64,000 bases of DNA from Candidatus Anammoxibacter sp. (GTDB lineage Bacteria; Planctomycetota; Brocadiia; Brocadiales; Anammoxibacteraceae). Position numbers and translations under genes: made by a program. Positions within the stretch are counted from its first letter, which is position 1. Each line of letters starts with the position of its first letter. The notes beneath the pieces were generated by a model. The model was not told where the DNA came from, made no database searches, and saw only the letters and a program-made list of their open reading frames with translations. The DNA lies in contig JAIQZO010000024.1 of assembly GCA_021777055.1 (NCBI GenBank), forward strand, positions 310,001 to 374,000. Direction: 5' to 3'. Shown in pieces: positions 33,467 through 42,900 of the stretch.

Positions 33467-34126
33467 TTCGACTCAATTTTGTTTTACAGTAAAATATCTT
33501 ATAAAGAGATATTATTTATAAGATATAGATGAAAGAATCTGTTGTTAATAATTATAGCATATTTGCATAAACCTCAAATAGCAGATTACAACCAAGCCTC
33601 TATTCTTTCACAAAATGAATTAATAGAAGTCCAATAATCATATTTCAGACACGTACGCACATAGTTCATTTATTTATTTGGACATGTAATGCATGAAAAA
33701 CCGTTTTAAAGGCAGAATCATTTGTAGGGAAAAATACGTTATGCATGGCAACTTTCCTACTTAAAAAGCGAAAGGATCATGATGCCGGGCCATCCGTTGA
33801 AAAGCTTCCAAGAAATCAGGGAAGAGAGGATCCTGCGATGCTCACCTTTTTTGCGCGGGGAGTTTGACCGTTGCACCATGAGGCAGTTTAAAGTCTGCAA
33901 CTGTATGCATACTTAGAAGTGGCAACATCCATCTTTTATACAGTTACAAACTTTAATCATAAATCATTATCAACGTTTTCGTGCTCCCTATTCTTCATAA
34001 CTTCTAAATATGGGGAATTCGAACTACCAGTAGCGTTTACCTGGGCATAAAAGACATTTGAAGCAGTCGTAAAGACTCCTCCTGCAACAAAGAAATTAAT
34101 AATGTCTTTACACTGAACAAGACTGG
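33467..34126. other. Intergenic gap containing a yceH relic
   Basis: No intact gene. It holds the decayed yceH 3' end (33757-33866). A stretch at about 33691-33745 (GCATGAAAAACCG ... TTATGCAT) resembles a stretch near 41800-41860 (GCATGAAAATCC ... TTATGCAT). The minus-strand frame 33957-34110 is open but has no start. Confidence 0.5.
33757..33866 (+). pseudogene. Decayed copy of the 3' part of yceH
   Basis: It matches intact yceH 30748-30855 at roughly 70-75 percent in the same orientation. Shared blocks include AAGCTTCC, AATCAGGGAAGAG (GAGTCAGGGAAGAG in the intact gene) and CTCACCTTTTTTGCG. Small indels destroy the frame. Weaker similarity may continue downstream to about 34020. Confidence 0.75.
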
Positions 34127-36319
34127 CTAGAACTTATAACTAAATTCAACAAAGAAATTTCTTCCTGGCCTGGGAAGATCAGTTGCAATGGTTCCCATCC
34201 GTGCAGGGTCGTCCCAATCTTTATCCAACAAATTAAATATAGATGCCTTAACCTTTAAATCATTAAAAAACTCTTTTACTATTAACGTAAGGTTAAGAAG
34301 CGTATACCCAGAGGAGTCATCTCGTGGATCCTCCTGTGCTCGAACTCTTTTGCCACTAATGAAAGCATGCAGGTTTGCATTTAAATATTTTGTTATACCA
34401 AGATTAATACCGACATTTCCTTTATGTTTGGGCACATCCGGCAACGGATCACCTTTAGATTCTGCGTCCTGGTATGTATAGTTTGCAAATGCATAAGCGT
34501 CAGGCCAGTAATCGGAGAGGTCGGCCTTAATTTCAAATTCGACGCCTTGAATATTTGCCCCTGAAACATTTTCAAATCTTCGTAGTGATTCAGGCCCCTG
34601 AACGGTTGAAACGCCAATGGGATCCCTTATAAGATTAAAAAAATAATTAACATTTGTGCTAAATTTTTTAGCAAAGTTATAACTCAGCCCGATTTCATAG
34701 GTCCTTATCTTTTCAGGTTCAAGGCCTTTGTTTCCCACCCGAACAGGTGGAGCATCTAATGTAAGTTCTCGAAAACTTGGTGCGCGAAACGCTTGGCCGT
34801 ATAATATCTTAAGAGTAGCGTTATCCATAAAATCCCAAACAATACCGATCCTTGGATTAGTAGTCCCATCAAAGTCACTGTACTGGTCATGCCTTATTCC
34901 CAATGTAAAGCTTAAATCGTCGGTTATGTCCCATTTGTCCTGTATGTAGATATGCCATACCTGTCTTATATATTCCCCTACCCACATAGCGTCTCCCTGG
35001 TCTTGTACTGCTCCAATAAACGCACCGGTTTCGACATCAAAATTTGTCGACCAATCAATATTGTCCTGTTTATTCCATTCAAAACCAAACCCGAAAGAAA
35101 ACCTGTTATTTGCAAATAAATCATAATCAAAATGCACCTCACCACCTGCAACCTTATTTCTTCCATAATTTTTACTTCTCTTACCATCAGGAAAAACTTC
35201 AATATCACCATCACCATCTAAATCTTCATCCACTGTAAATCCGTCACCAAAGGCCTCAAAAAACCACTCAAATTCATACTGGTCATAGTATACCCGTGGT
35301 TTAACAGTTAACCTGTTCCATAACTCAAATTCATAACTCAGGTCTAGCATCAAATAATTATACCGATTCTCTCCATCGTCCGTTAAAATAAAATTAGACC
35401 CAGTATATGGCTCAGTATCCTTATTAAAATATTTGGCCTGAAATTTTATATTTTTATAAGTCAGGTTCAAGTTCAGGTCTAATTTATTCCTACTCTCGTC
35501 TGTTTTACCCGGTGCGCGTGCACCAAATGTATCAGACAATCCAAAAGCAGCATCCTCTTTAATCGTTTCATGAGGACCATTTGTATTATAGAAAGTAGCA
35601 AAACCGTCAATATCAATATTATGTAGAGTTTTGCCAAAAACAAGATTATATTCCTGAGTATCGAAACTGCCAAATCCACTGCTAATCTCTACATTTTCTA
35701 TATCATCAACACCTTTTGTAATGACGTTTATTACAGAAAGAAACGCATTGGTACCATAAAGAGCAGAACCAGGCCCTCTGATTATTTCAATCTTCTTGAC
35801 ATTTTTTAAAGGAAGGTCATCGAAAAAGAACGCCGTTCTTCCGCTTCGTCCCACGTTTAAAGAATGTCCATTAAGGAATATCTTTACCTTATCGTCTGCG
35901 TTTTTTATCCCCCTTACCCCATATATTAGTCCACCAAAATCAGGTCTTCTATGCAGGTCAAATCCGGGAACAATCCTCATAATATCATATAAAGTCCTTG
36001 CTCCCATATTTTCAATCTCTTTAGCGGTAATAACTGTAACTATAGAAGGTGCGTTTTTAATCATTTCCTCAGTCTTCGAAGCAATTGTTATTAACTCTTC
36101 ATCAATGAGCGAGAACATATCATAGTATTCTACTGTAGCCGGACTACTAGCGACACCATCCTCTTCATTGTTTATTCCCGTATTGCGATTATCAATCTTT
36201 GCGGATTCCCATTTTTTGTCAGCGTATGCTGAATGAACAGGAAATACAGTGCATTGGGTGGCGGCAAAGAAAAAGGAATTTATAAAGATGGTTAAAATAT
36301 GAATGTAAGGTCTGAACAT
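34127..36319 (-). CDS. TonB-dependent outer-membrane receptor
   Basis: A 730-residue outer-membrane transporter. A signal peptide (1-33, cleaved after SAYA) is followed by a TonB-box-like region and the plug domain: NAPSIVTVITAKEIENMGAR TLYDIMRIVPGFDL, GVRGIKNADDKVKIFLNGH and EIIRGPGSALYGTNAFLSVI. A 22-strand barrel follows with RFSFGFGFEWNKQD, DDLSFTLGIRHDQYSDFDG and FRAPSFRELTL. It ends in FFVEFSYKF, with the terminal aromatic used for barrel assembly. The barrel pattern resembles FepA/BtuB/CirA-like iron-chelate or vitamin receptors; the ligand is not determined. It is divergent from the P460/octaheme operon, whose promoter lies in the shared gap. Confidence 0.92.
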   Translation of the reverse strand: MFRPYIHILTIFINSFFFAATQCTVFPVHSAYADKKWESAKIDNRNTGINNEEDGVASSPATVEYYDMFSLIDEELITIASKTEEMIKNAPSIVTVITAKEIENMGARTLYDIMRIVPGFDLHRRPDFGGLIYGVRGIKNADDKVKIFLNGHSLNVGRSGRTAFFFDDLPLKNVKKIEIIRGPGSALYGTNAFLSVINVITKGVDDIENVEISSGFGSFDTQEYNLVFGKTLHNIDIDGFATFYNTNGPHETIKEDAAFGLSDTFGARAPGKTDESRNKLDLNLNLTYKNIKFQAKYFNKDTEPYTGSNFILTDDGENRYNYLMLDLSYEFELWNRLTVKPRVYYDQYEFEWFFEAFGDGFTVDEDLDGDGDIEVFPDGKRSKNYGRNKVAGGEVHFDYDLFANNRFSFGFGFEWNKQDNIDWSTNFDVETGAFIGAVQDQGDAMWVGEYIRQVWHIYIQDKWDITDDLSFTLGIRHDQYSDFDGTTNPRIGIVWDFMDNATLKILYGQAFRAPSFRELTLDAPPVRVGNKGLEPEKIRTYEIGLSYNFAKKFSTNVNYFFNLIRDPIGVSTVQGPESLRRFENVSGANIQGVEFEIKADLSDYWPDAYAFANYTYQDAESKGDPLPDVPKHKGNVGINLGITKYLNANLHAFISGKRVRAQEDPRDDSSGYTLLNLTLIVKEFFNDLKVKASIFNLLDKDWDDPARMGTIATDLPRPGRNFFVEFSYKF

Positions 36320-36598
36320 GATATACGATCTAATAATGATCTCGATATAAGCAAGCGGTATTATCCTCTCAAGATAAACAAATTGGGAAATATAGTGTAT
36401 GCCTAATCGAGAATAAGTAATATCGATCCACTATATTATCACAAAAGTTCTGACATTAATTTTTTACATCATATGGGAAATTTATAATTTGTAAAGTAAT
36501 TAGTAATCAATAAACTCGTTAATTTTCAGAATAGTAAGCAATTTTCGGGTATCAAACAAAAGAGGCAAAGCCCAAGGAAAAAAAATACAAATAATAGT

Positions 36599-36691
36599 CA
36601 CATACATCAATCACCCCACAAAATACATCTATCTCCCTACAAAAAATACATTGTTACCCCGATTGTTTTCACTGCCTAAATTAAGTATCCT
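36599..36691 (+). promoter_or_regulatory. Promoter with phased CCCTA-box array (copy 2), P460/octaheme operon
   Basis: AATCACCCCACAAAATAC, then ATCTCCCTACAAAAAATAC, then a third box. Cores start at 36614, 36635 and 36657 (CCCCA, CCCTA, CCCCG). The promoter TTGTTT (36663-36668) / TATCCT (36686-36691) has a 17-bp spacer carrying GCCTA at 36674. Box-to-box distances (21, 22, 17) and box-to-hexamer distances (49, 28, 6) are identical to copy 1 at 28329-28421. Transcription would start near 36698, about 120 nt before GTG 36818. The rest of the 36320-36600 gap is AT-rich and presumably holds the divergent receptor promoter. Confidence 0.75.
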
Positions 36692-36715
36692 TCTTAGGGT
36701 ATTAATAGAAAACAA

Positions 36716-36735
36716 GTATACACAGTTATGTATAC
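36716..36735. promoter_or_regulatory. Inverted repeat near the P460 transcription start
   Basis: GTATACA (36716-36722) and TGTATAC (36729-36735) form a perfect 7-6-7 operator-like dyad about 20 nt after the predicted start site. It could bind a repressor. Confidence 0.45.
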
Positions 36736-36817
36736 CAACAAATCTATTTCTTATCACAAAGAATTATATTTTAGTAAAAGACCAAGAACTACTTTTTTGA
36801 ATTTTAAAGGAGAAAAT

Positions 36818-37783
36818 GTGAAGAATCTACTTATTCCTATCTTTGTTATTACACTTATCTGTTCTGCTATAGGGTGTAAATCAAAGACAGCATCAGTAAA
36901 AGCAACTGCCCCGGCAGTTAGCACAAGCACGGTTAATAGTCAGGATTTAAGGTTTAATTTCCCAAAAGATTATAAGAATTGGACGCATGCTGTATCAAAA
37001 ATCATATTGGACAAATCCAGTCCCCTTTACGGTTTTCAACAGGTATTTGTGAATGATACAGGGCTGGCAGCTTATAAAAAAGGCGGTGGATACCCCGACG
37101 GGAGTATGCTTGTCATAGGGTTTTATGAAGCAGTTGCGGAAGGTGACGATATTAACCAGGGAGATATCATCTGGTATGCCTCAATGAAAAGAGATTCTAG
37201 GGCGGTAAAAACTGGAGGTTGGATATTTGACGGTTTTGACGGAAAGACCCTGAAGTCGAAAATAGATGACCCCATGACCGGATGTTTTATATGCCATATG
37301 GGGCAGAAAAAGAGGGATTATGTCTTTACACAGTTTGCTGGTGAGATCGCATTACCTGTAGAACCAGTGAACACGGCAAGTGGGAGATTTGCCTTGCCAT
37401 CAGATTTACGTTCATGGCACCATTCCAACTCTAAAGTGATATTGGATGAAAACAGCCCATTGTACGGAATGCAGCAAATCTATGTTAACAGTAAAGGATT
37501 AAGATCCAATAAAGCTGGAGAGAAGTACCCTGACGGTAGCCATCTCACAATTGGATTCTATGAGCCAATAAAAGATGGAGACTCTATTTCACAGGGAGAC
37601 ATAATATGGTATGCATCAATGAAGAAAGACTCAAATAATGCAAAAAAGACCGGAGGTTGGTTAATGGACGGTTTTGACGGTAAAACTCTAAAATCAAAGG
37701 TCGACAACCCGTTAACTGGATGTTTTATTTGTCACACATCACAGAAGGACAACGATTACGTTTTTTCAAAGTATATCCCATAA
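36818..37783 (+). CDS. Tandem cytochrome P460-domain diheme lipoprotein
   Basis: About 321 residues from GTG 36818, chosen because AAAGGAG lies 5 nt upstream and the frame then begins with a lipoprotein signal (MKNLLIPIFVITLICSAIGC, Cys20). Upstream ATG 36728 would bury the signal. Two cytochrome P460/c'-beta-like domains follow (about 35-170 and 180-320) with closely matching sequence: SPLYGFQQVFVND / SPLYGMQQIYVNS, YPDGS, GDIIWYASMK, TGGW and GFDGKTLKSK, each ending in CFICH (C156-H160, C302-H306). P460 enzymes oxidise hydroxylamine or NO using a heme cross-linked to a lysine; c'-beta relatives lack the link. Candidate lysines exist but cannot be assigned by eye. It is co-transcribed with the octaheme cytochrome 86 nt downstream. 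Confidence 0.85.
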   Translation: MKNLLIPIFVITLICSAIGCKSKTASVKATAPAVSTSTVNSQDLRFNFPKDYKNWTHAVSKIILDKSSPLYGFQQVFVNDTGLAAYKKGGGYPDGSMLVIGFYEAVAEGDDINQGDIIWYASMKRDSRAVKTGGWIFDGFDGKTLKSKIDDPMTGCFICHMGQKKRDYVFTQFAGEIALPVEPVNTASGRFALPSDLRSWHHSNSKVILDENSPLYGMQQIYVNSKGLRSNKAGEKYPDGSHLTIGFYEPIKDGDSISQGDIIWYASMKKDSNNAKKTGGWLMDGFDGKTLKSKVDNPLTGCFICHTSQKDNDYVFSKYIP

Positions 37784-37868
37784 AGAGGATATAAGAGTCA
37801 CTATAAATTTCTAGCTCCAATTTATTACTGTTCAAACATGGCAGTAAAAAGAAAGGTAATGGTGAAAT

Positions 37869-39236
37869 ATGCAAAAAAACCAGTTAAAAGCAAAGAAGGT
37901 TTATCCGCTGTTAATATTTGGATTTATTGTAATGTTTCTGGTAAGTATCTCTACCACAAACGCACAGACAAGGGATTGGAAGATGGGAAAACTGGCGCAA
38001 GGAGAGGGCAAATGGGGTGAGTTCTGGAAACCATCTGAAATGTTTCGCTGGTGGGATCCTGAGCACTTTTATGAATGTGATAACGGAATCGAAGGTATTT
38101 TTAAAGGTAATAATTGTGTTACATGCCATAAAGTTGTAACTCCGGGAATTGTGAATGACTGGAATGCCAGTGCCCATTCTAAGAAAGATGTCACTTGTGA
38201 CAAATGCCACGGCAATGATCATCAAAAATTAAGGATGCCAACAACAGATACGTGCAAACCTTGCCATGAAAAAGAGGTTAACCAATTCAGGTCAGAATTA
38301 TCATCCGGTCATCCTTCCCATGCAAGGGCGTTTCATCCTGATATAGTTGAGTTTGGATGGCAGATCAGCAAACCGCAGGAAGAAGTAAACGGCTGTGCGC
38401 AGTGCCATGTTATTGAAAACCGGTGTGACTCCTGCCATACCAGGCATAGATTCAGGCCAGAAGAAGCAAAAAGGTCAGAGGCTTGCCAGGTTTGCCATAT
38501 GGGACCAGACCATAGTGAATGGGAGTGTTACCAGTCATCTTTACACGGCATTATAGCAAATATGGAGGGTGATAGCTGGGACTGGAGTAAACCACTGAAA
38601 GACGGGAACTATAGAACCCCAACGTGTGCGTACTGTCATATGTATGACGGAAATCATAACGCCATAAAAAACACAGTATTCGGTGATATGGGTATAACTG
38701 AAGTAGACCGCGGGTTAGATAAGTATAAGGAGCAGAGAGACGGCTGGATAAGTATTTGTGACGACTGTCATTCCCCACGTTTTGCTGCGGCTTATTTGCG
38801 GGACTCAGATGAAGCAGTCAGGATAAGCCATAAAAAGGTAAGAGAGGCCAAAAGTGTTATTGAGGAGTTATACAAGGACGGCCTGCTTGATGCCATGCCT
38901 AAAGATTTGGCTCCGTTTCTAGACCAAGGACATTCGTGGGCACTAGGTTCCAGGATGCACAATGTCACGGCAATAGAGAGGGAATTCTTTGACTTAACAA
39001 TTTTCCACACCCCTACGGTATTTAAAGCCGTATTCCACATGTCACCAGATATGTCAACCGTAAAAAACGGTGCCTTTAAACAGGACGAATCTGTTGCTAA
39101 GATTAAATCAGAGGCGTCAAAATTAAGACGCCTAGCAGAGATAGAAAAACAGCTAGGAATAGAATATACACCGCCTAGTTTTTGGAACCAAGGAGAATAC
39201 CTTGAAACTCTTACTGTTATAGAAGAGGGAAAGTAG
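37869..39236 (+). CDS. Octaheme hydroxylamine-oxidoreductase-like cytochrome c
   Basis: A 455-residue exported protein; signal peptide 1-32 ends TTNA. Eight CxxCH motifs start at residues 83, 110, 129, 176, 186, 206, 253 and 297, the HAO-family count and spacing. HAO-type enzymes in anammox bacteria oxidise hydroxylamine or hydrazine, or reduce nitrite or NO. In the oxidative ones a tyrosine downstream of the last heme cross-links the catalytic heme. Here no tyrosine occurs between Y334 and Y433, including the conserved block VFKAVFHMSPDMS. A non-cross-linked, reductive-type or electron-transfer role is therefore inferred. It sits 86 nt after the P460 lipoprotein and is followed by a terminator. 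It should act in the anammoxosome or periplasm-like space. Confidence 0.88.
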   Translation: MQKNQLKAKKVYPLLIFGFIVMFLVSISTTNAQTRDWKMGKLAQGEGKWGEFWKPSEMFRWWDPEHFYECDNGIEGIFKGNNCVTCHKVVTPGIVNDWNASAHSKKDVTCDKCHGNDHQKLRMPTTDTCKPCHEKEVNQFRSELSSGHPSHARAFHPDIVEFGWQISKPQEEVNGCAQCHVIENRCDSCHTRHRFRPEEAKRSEACQVCHMGPDHSEWECYQSSLHGIIANMEGDSWDWSKPLKDGNYRTPTCAYCHMYDGNHNAIKNTVFGDMGITEVDRGLDKYKEQRDGWISICDDCHSPRFAAAYLRDSDEAVRISHKKVREAKSVIEELYKDGLLDAMPKDLAPFLDQGHSWALGSRMHNVTAIEREFFDLTIFHTPTVFKAVFHMSPDMSTVKNGAFKQDESVAKIKSEASKLRRLAEIEKQLGIEYTPPSFWNQGEYLETLTVIEEGK

Positions 39237-39252
39237 TAATTTAATAAACCTC

Positions 39253-39281
39253 AGAGGCCTCAAACTTAATATGAGGCCTCT
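39253..39281 (+). terminator. Hairpin terminator after the octaheme cytochrome
   Basis: AGAGGCCTCA (39253-39262) pairs with TGAGGCCTCT (39272-39281), 10 perfect pairs with a 9-nt loop, followed by the T-rich TGTGTTTCT. It lies 17 nt past the stop, and probably also serves the convergent sugar dehydratase gene. Confidence 0.65.
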
Positions 39282-39315
39282 TGTGTTTCTATGCTACGTC
39301 AAAATGGTATAAAAA

Positions 39316-41334
39316 TCAGCCCTGCACCATCTTCTGTGTTGCTCCTGAGGTTGAATCTGATATTGCATTACCATTATCATAATGTGTCACATAAGTCCTT
39401 AGCAATTCCCTGGTCTTTTTCTCATTATCAACAGAATGGCCTTTTAAATATGTAGCAAACCGATAAAGAATGGCCCTGGTTTTTTCCAATTCATAAGCAT
39501 TACCATTTAGAGCTACAAATATTTTCTCATGCTTGGTGGCAACTGTACCGTCTTCTGAAGATAGTGTCTCTTCAAAAAGCTTCTCCCCAGGTCTAATGCC
39601 GGTAATTTTTATATCTATATCCCTATAAGGTTCCATACCGTTTAGTCTTATAAAATCTTCTGCCAATTTAACTATCTTAACCGGACTACCCATATCAAGG
39701 ACGAGTACTTCACCCCCCTTTCCGATGACAGACGCCTGTAAAACAAGAGACACTGCTTCTGGAATTGTCATAAAATATCTTTCCATATCTCTATGTGTTA
39801 CGGTTAATGGCCCCCCCTCTTTAAGCTGTTTTGCAAATGTGGGTAAAAGACTTCCTCTGCTCCCCAAAACATTTCCAAACCGAACAGAGACAAAGTTTGT
39901 ACTGCTACACTTATTTAACGACTTACAAATGTTTTCGGCCATCCTCTTTGTCGCTCCCATTATGCTTGTGGGGTTAACCGCCTTATCAGTAGAAATCATA
40001 ACAAATTTATCTACACCAAATTTAACCGCAACTTTTGCGACTGTATATGTTCCAAAAATATTTGTTTTTATGGCTTCTTTATAATTAGTCTCCATAATTG
40101 GCACATGTTTATACGCTGCAGCATGAAAGACTATTTCAGGTTTATAAGTTTCAAACACTTCATTAATACGCCGGTTATCCTTTACATCTGCAATAACAAC
40201 GTATGATGCTATTTTTGGAAAAACATTTTTAATCTTCAATTCAACACTATGCAATTCTGTATCATCATTATCAACGACAACAATTGCTTTAGGCTCAAAT
40301 TTACACACCTGCATGGTTATCTCAAACCCAATGGAGCCACCCGCACCGGTAACAAGAATAGTCTTTCCCTTAATAAACATTGCAATTTCATCATTGTTTA
40401 CAGTAACAGCCTGTCTTCCTATCAAATCTTCAATCTTTATATCCTCTAGATCTTTAACATTTATATGAGGCTTATGAAAATCATAGATGGGTGGTATAAT
40501 CTTAACTGTATTTACACCTGAGTCTTTAGCATCGCTATATACATTTCTTATAACTTTGTAGTCTAAAGATGGCTCCGCAATAATAACCGCCTCGGCCTTA
40601 AATTTTTTAATAAATCTCTTTAGCCGTTTTACACCACCAACCACCCTAAGGCCGTGAACAACATTACCATAAGACCTGATATCAAACCCTACGATACAAA
40701 CTGGAGAAAACCCTAAATTATTATTCCGGACAAGATCTTTCAGTATTAATTCCGATAAATCATTAACCCCGATAATAATCGTTCTGAGGCCTTCTTTCTT
40801 TAACCTAGTCGCCTTTACTATTTCATAGAAAAACCTTCTAGAAAAACGCAGATAAGACATTAAGAAGAAAGTAATTATGAAGTCGGAAACAAATATGCTC
40901 CGTGGAAATCCAGCCAAATCATGAACACCAATAACCTCCATAAATGCCGTGTGCGGCCCAAGTGGCACTATTAACATAAAAAGCACCAATTCTGATATAG
41001 CCAACGCTTTAAAAACATTCCATAAATCGCTGATACCAACAAACCGCCAGGAAAATCTATAAAGTCTAAAAAGAACAAAAAAAGTAAGTTTAACAATAAG
41101 AAATAATGGCAAGACTCCAACAAACATTTCATAATAATTATTAATCGATAACAATTCAAACCGGAAGAAAAACGCTGCATAAAAACAGATTCCAATTATT
41201 ATCGCGTCAGCAAAGAAAAACAAAATGTATTTTGCAAGCCTATAGGTATTTAAAGAAATTCCCCATCGAGTTAATTTATCAATATCTGAAAAACTTAGAT
41301 AATCGTTCTCTGATACTAATTTATCGTAATTCAT
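39316..41334 (-). CDS. Membrane-anchored nucleotide-sugar 4,6-dehydratase (FlaA1/WbpM/PglF-like)
   Basis: A 672-residue polysaccharide biosynthesis protein. The N-terminus has four or five membrane helices (about 30-190), then a nucleotide-binding domain (TIIIGVNDLSELILKDLV), then the extended SDR domain. Its NAD motif is LVTGAGGSIGFEITMQV. FHAAAYKHVPIMETN, VMISTDKAVNPTSIMGATKR and VSVRFGNVLGSRGSLLPTF are standard. The usual Tyr-xxx-Lys is replaced by the STDKA/MGATKRMAE pattern of this subfamily. It converts UDP-GlcNAc-type substrates to 4-keto sugars for diaminosugar, O-antigen or capsule synthesis. It stands alone, convergent with the cytochrome operon. Confidence 0.92.
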   Translation of the reverse strand: MNYDKLVSENDYLSFSDIDKLTRWGISLNTYRLAKYILFFFADAIIIGICFYAAFFFRFELLSINNYYEMFVGVLPLFLIVKLTFFVLFRLYRFSWRFVGISDLWNVFKALAISELVLFMLIVPLGPHTAFMEVIGVHDLAGFPRSIFVSDFIITFFLMSYLRFSRRFFYEIVKATRLKKEGLRTIIIGVNDLSELILKDLVRNNNLGFSPVCIVGFDIRSYGNVVHGLRVVGGVKRLKRFIKKFKAEAVIIAEPSLDYKVIRNVYSDAKDSGVNTVKIIPPIYDFHKPHINVKDLEDIKIEDLIGRQAVTVNNDEIAMFIKGKTILVTGAGGSIGFEITMQVCKFEPKAIVVVDNDDTELHSVELKIKNVFPKIASYVVIADVKDNRRINEVFETYKPEIVFHAAAYKHVPIMETNYKEAIKTNIFGTYTVAKVAVKFGVDKFVMISTDKAVNPTSIMGATKRMAENICKSLNKCSSTNFVSVRFGNVLGSRGSLLPTFAKQLKEGGPLTVTHRDMERYFMTIPEAVSLVLQASVIGKGGEVLVLDMGSPVKIVKLAEDFIRLNGMEPYRDIDIKITGIRPGEKLFEETLSSEDGTVATKHEKIFVALNGNAYELEKTRAILYRFATYLKGHSVDNEKKTRELLRTYVTHYDNGNAISDSTSGATQKMVQG

Positions 41335-42081
41335 TATTTTTTTCTTTCATTGTTAACTACGAACGTCCAAGATATATAAGAACTATTAATTTTCAGTGTT
41401 GTCCGGTTCGTTATTTACTTCACACGAATTTGTATTAACATTCAGTACCTAAAATGTAAAATGGGAAAAAATGCATAGAGTTATTGCAATTTATTATTAA
41501 TAATAAACAACGTTATTAATTTTAGGCACGTTCCCCATCATGGGGTTGTAAAATGTTCATAAATATGAAACATTTACACTGCAAGAAGCGAACCAGACGA
41601 TGCTGATTAATTTTACGCCAATAAAAAAAATATTTTGTATCTATATTTTTTTGTACTATACTACTTTTGTATGATTAATATAAACTTATCTTCTCCATTA
41701 AACCTCGTGATCTAGAACAGATCTTCTCATATTTTATAACAAGTTACGATGAACTTGCATAGCCCTGTTAACTGTGCATTAACACCCGCAGGTTTACTTA
41801 TGCATGAAAATCCATACGGTTCTTACAGGTAAAAATATATTATGCATTAGCCTTCTTTCTAGAAAACAAATTAAGCCTAACAATGAAGATATCTAAATTA
41901 ATCATATCTATTTAGACAACAGAAATTAGTAAAAAGTTCCAATAATCAAATCATTATATAAATAATAAATCGCAATTAATGTACCAATAAAACACCAAAA
42001 TTTTAAATTATCTTAACATATTTGACAGCAAACCATTACACGCACACTGTCAATAATATCACTGCAGCCTAGGAGCCTCAG

Positions 42082-42101
42082 AACGTCAATATGTTGACGT
42101 T
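42082..42101. promoter_or_regulatory. Perfect 8-bp inverted repeat
   Basis: AACGTCAA (42082-42089) and TTGACGTT (42094-42101) with a 4-nt centre form an operator-like dyad. No gene starts nearby, so function is unclear. Confidence 0.35.
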
Positions 42102-42422
42102 TCAGCTCTTATTGTGACGTGCATATTTACGTAACATGTATAATAATCTCACATAGAAATTAATTGTTCAGTTGTTTACACTGTTAGTGCTTTTTGTAAA
42201 GAGAACACTTGAAAATGTCATTTGTCTTAGTAGATGTTTATTAAATCACCTACACACCAAAACCAGAACTGTTAACTTTTTTCTAACACTAGATGTAGGA
42301 AAACCAACTCACGCCAAACCCCAAAGTGTTTCGCCTTTTGGTTTATCTACTTTGTAAATACAGGGTTCGGCAATAAACATGAAAATCCATATTAACTTTA
42401 ATAATAAAGAGTAGCAATTTCT

Positions 42423-42464
42423 ATACCAAACTTACTAATTGCAATACCAAACTTACTAATTGCA
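42423..42464. repeat. Exact 21-bp tandem duplication
   Basis: The unit starting ATACCAAACTTACTAATTGC occurs at 42423-42443 and again at 42444-42464 without a mismatch. Exactness in an otherwise decayed region implies a recent duplication. Confidence 0.8.
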
Positions 42465-42842
42465 ATTTAGGACCATTTAGTTTAATCTAAATTTACGTAT
42501 ACATAGAAAAAGCAACCTCGCAATTGAGTCTCAATGTCAATTACAGTATAACAGAAAAGCTGACTTACTGTTAAGCAAAAACATAATCTTGGCTTAGACA
42601 AATTACCAACAACGGTGCGGGCTTGACATTTTAATCCAAAAAGGCTTCTTCATTAAGTAAACTAACCGGTCCAAGAATGCCTAAGGCGAGCTGAAGTGCC
42701 TAAAATTATTGAAATATTATCTTTCTAGAATTTGATTTTCCCAAACAGATCAAAAATCTGATAATGGATTAAGATCACAACTAATTTTATGAGTTTGCGT
42801 TTCAAGCTCTTTAGAAATTGTTTTATTATTTACTATTCTCAC

Positions 42843-42900
42843 TTTAGGCATTTTTGGTATTTTAGGCATTTTGGTATTTTAGGCATTTTTGCCCATTTTG
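42843..42900. repeat. Imperfect 16-18-bp tandem repeats
   Basis: Three or four copies of TTTTAGGCATTTTGGTA-like units, followed by TTTTTGCCCATTTTGCCCA. They give a low-complexity frame (residues such as HFWYFRHFGILGIF) that is unlikely to be a real protein. Confidence 0.65.

Noticed and set aside
33957-34110. Minus-strand open stretch with a signal-peptide-like segment (FFVAGGVFTTASNVFYAQ) after the TonB receptor gene
   Set aside because: It has no ATG, GTG or TTG start, is only about 50 codons long, and overlaps the zone weakly similar to the yceH flank.
37838-38020. 60-codon frame overlapping the octaheme gene start
   Set aside because: Different frame from the octaheme cytochrome signal peptide and no recognisable product.
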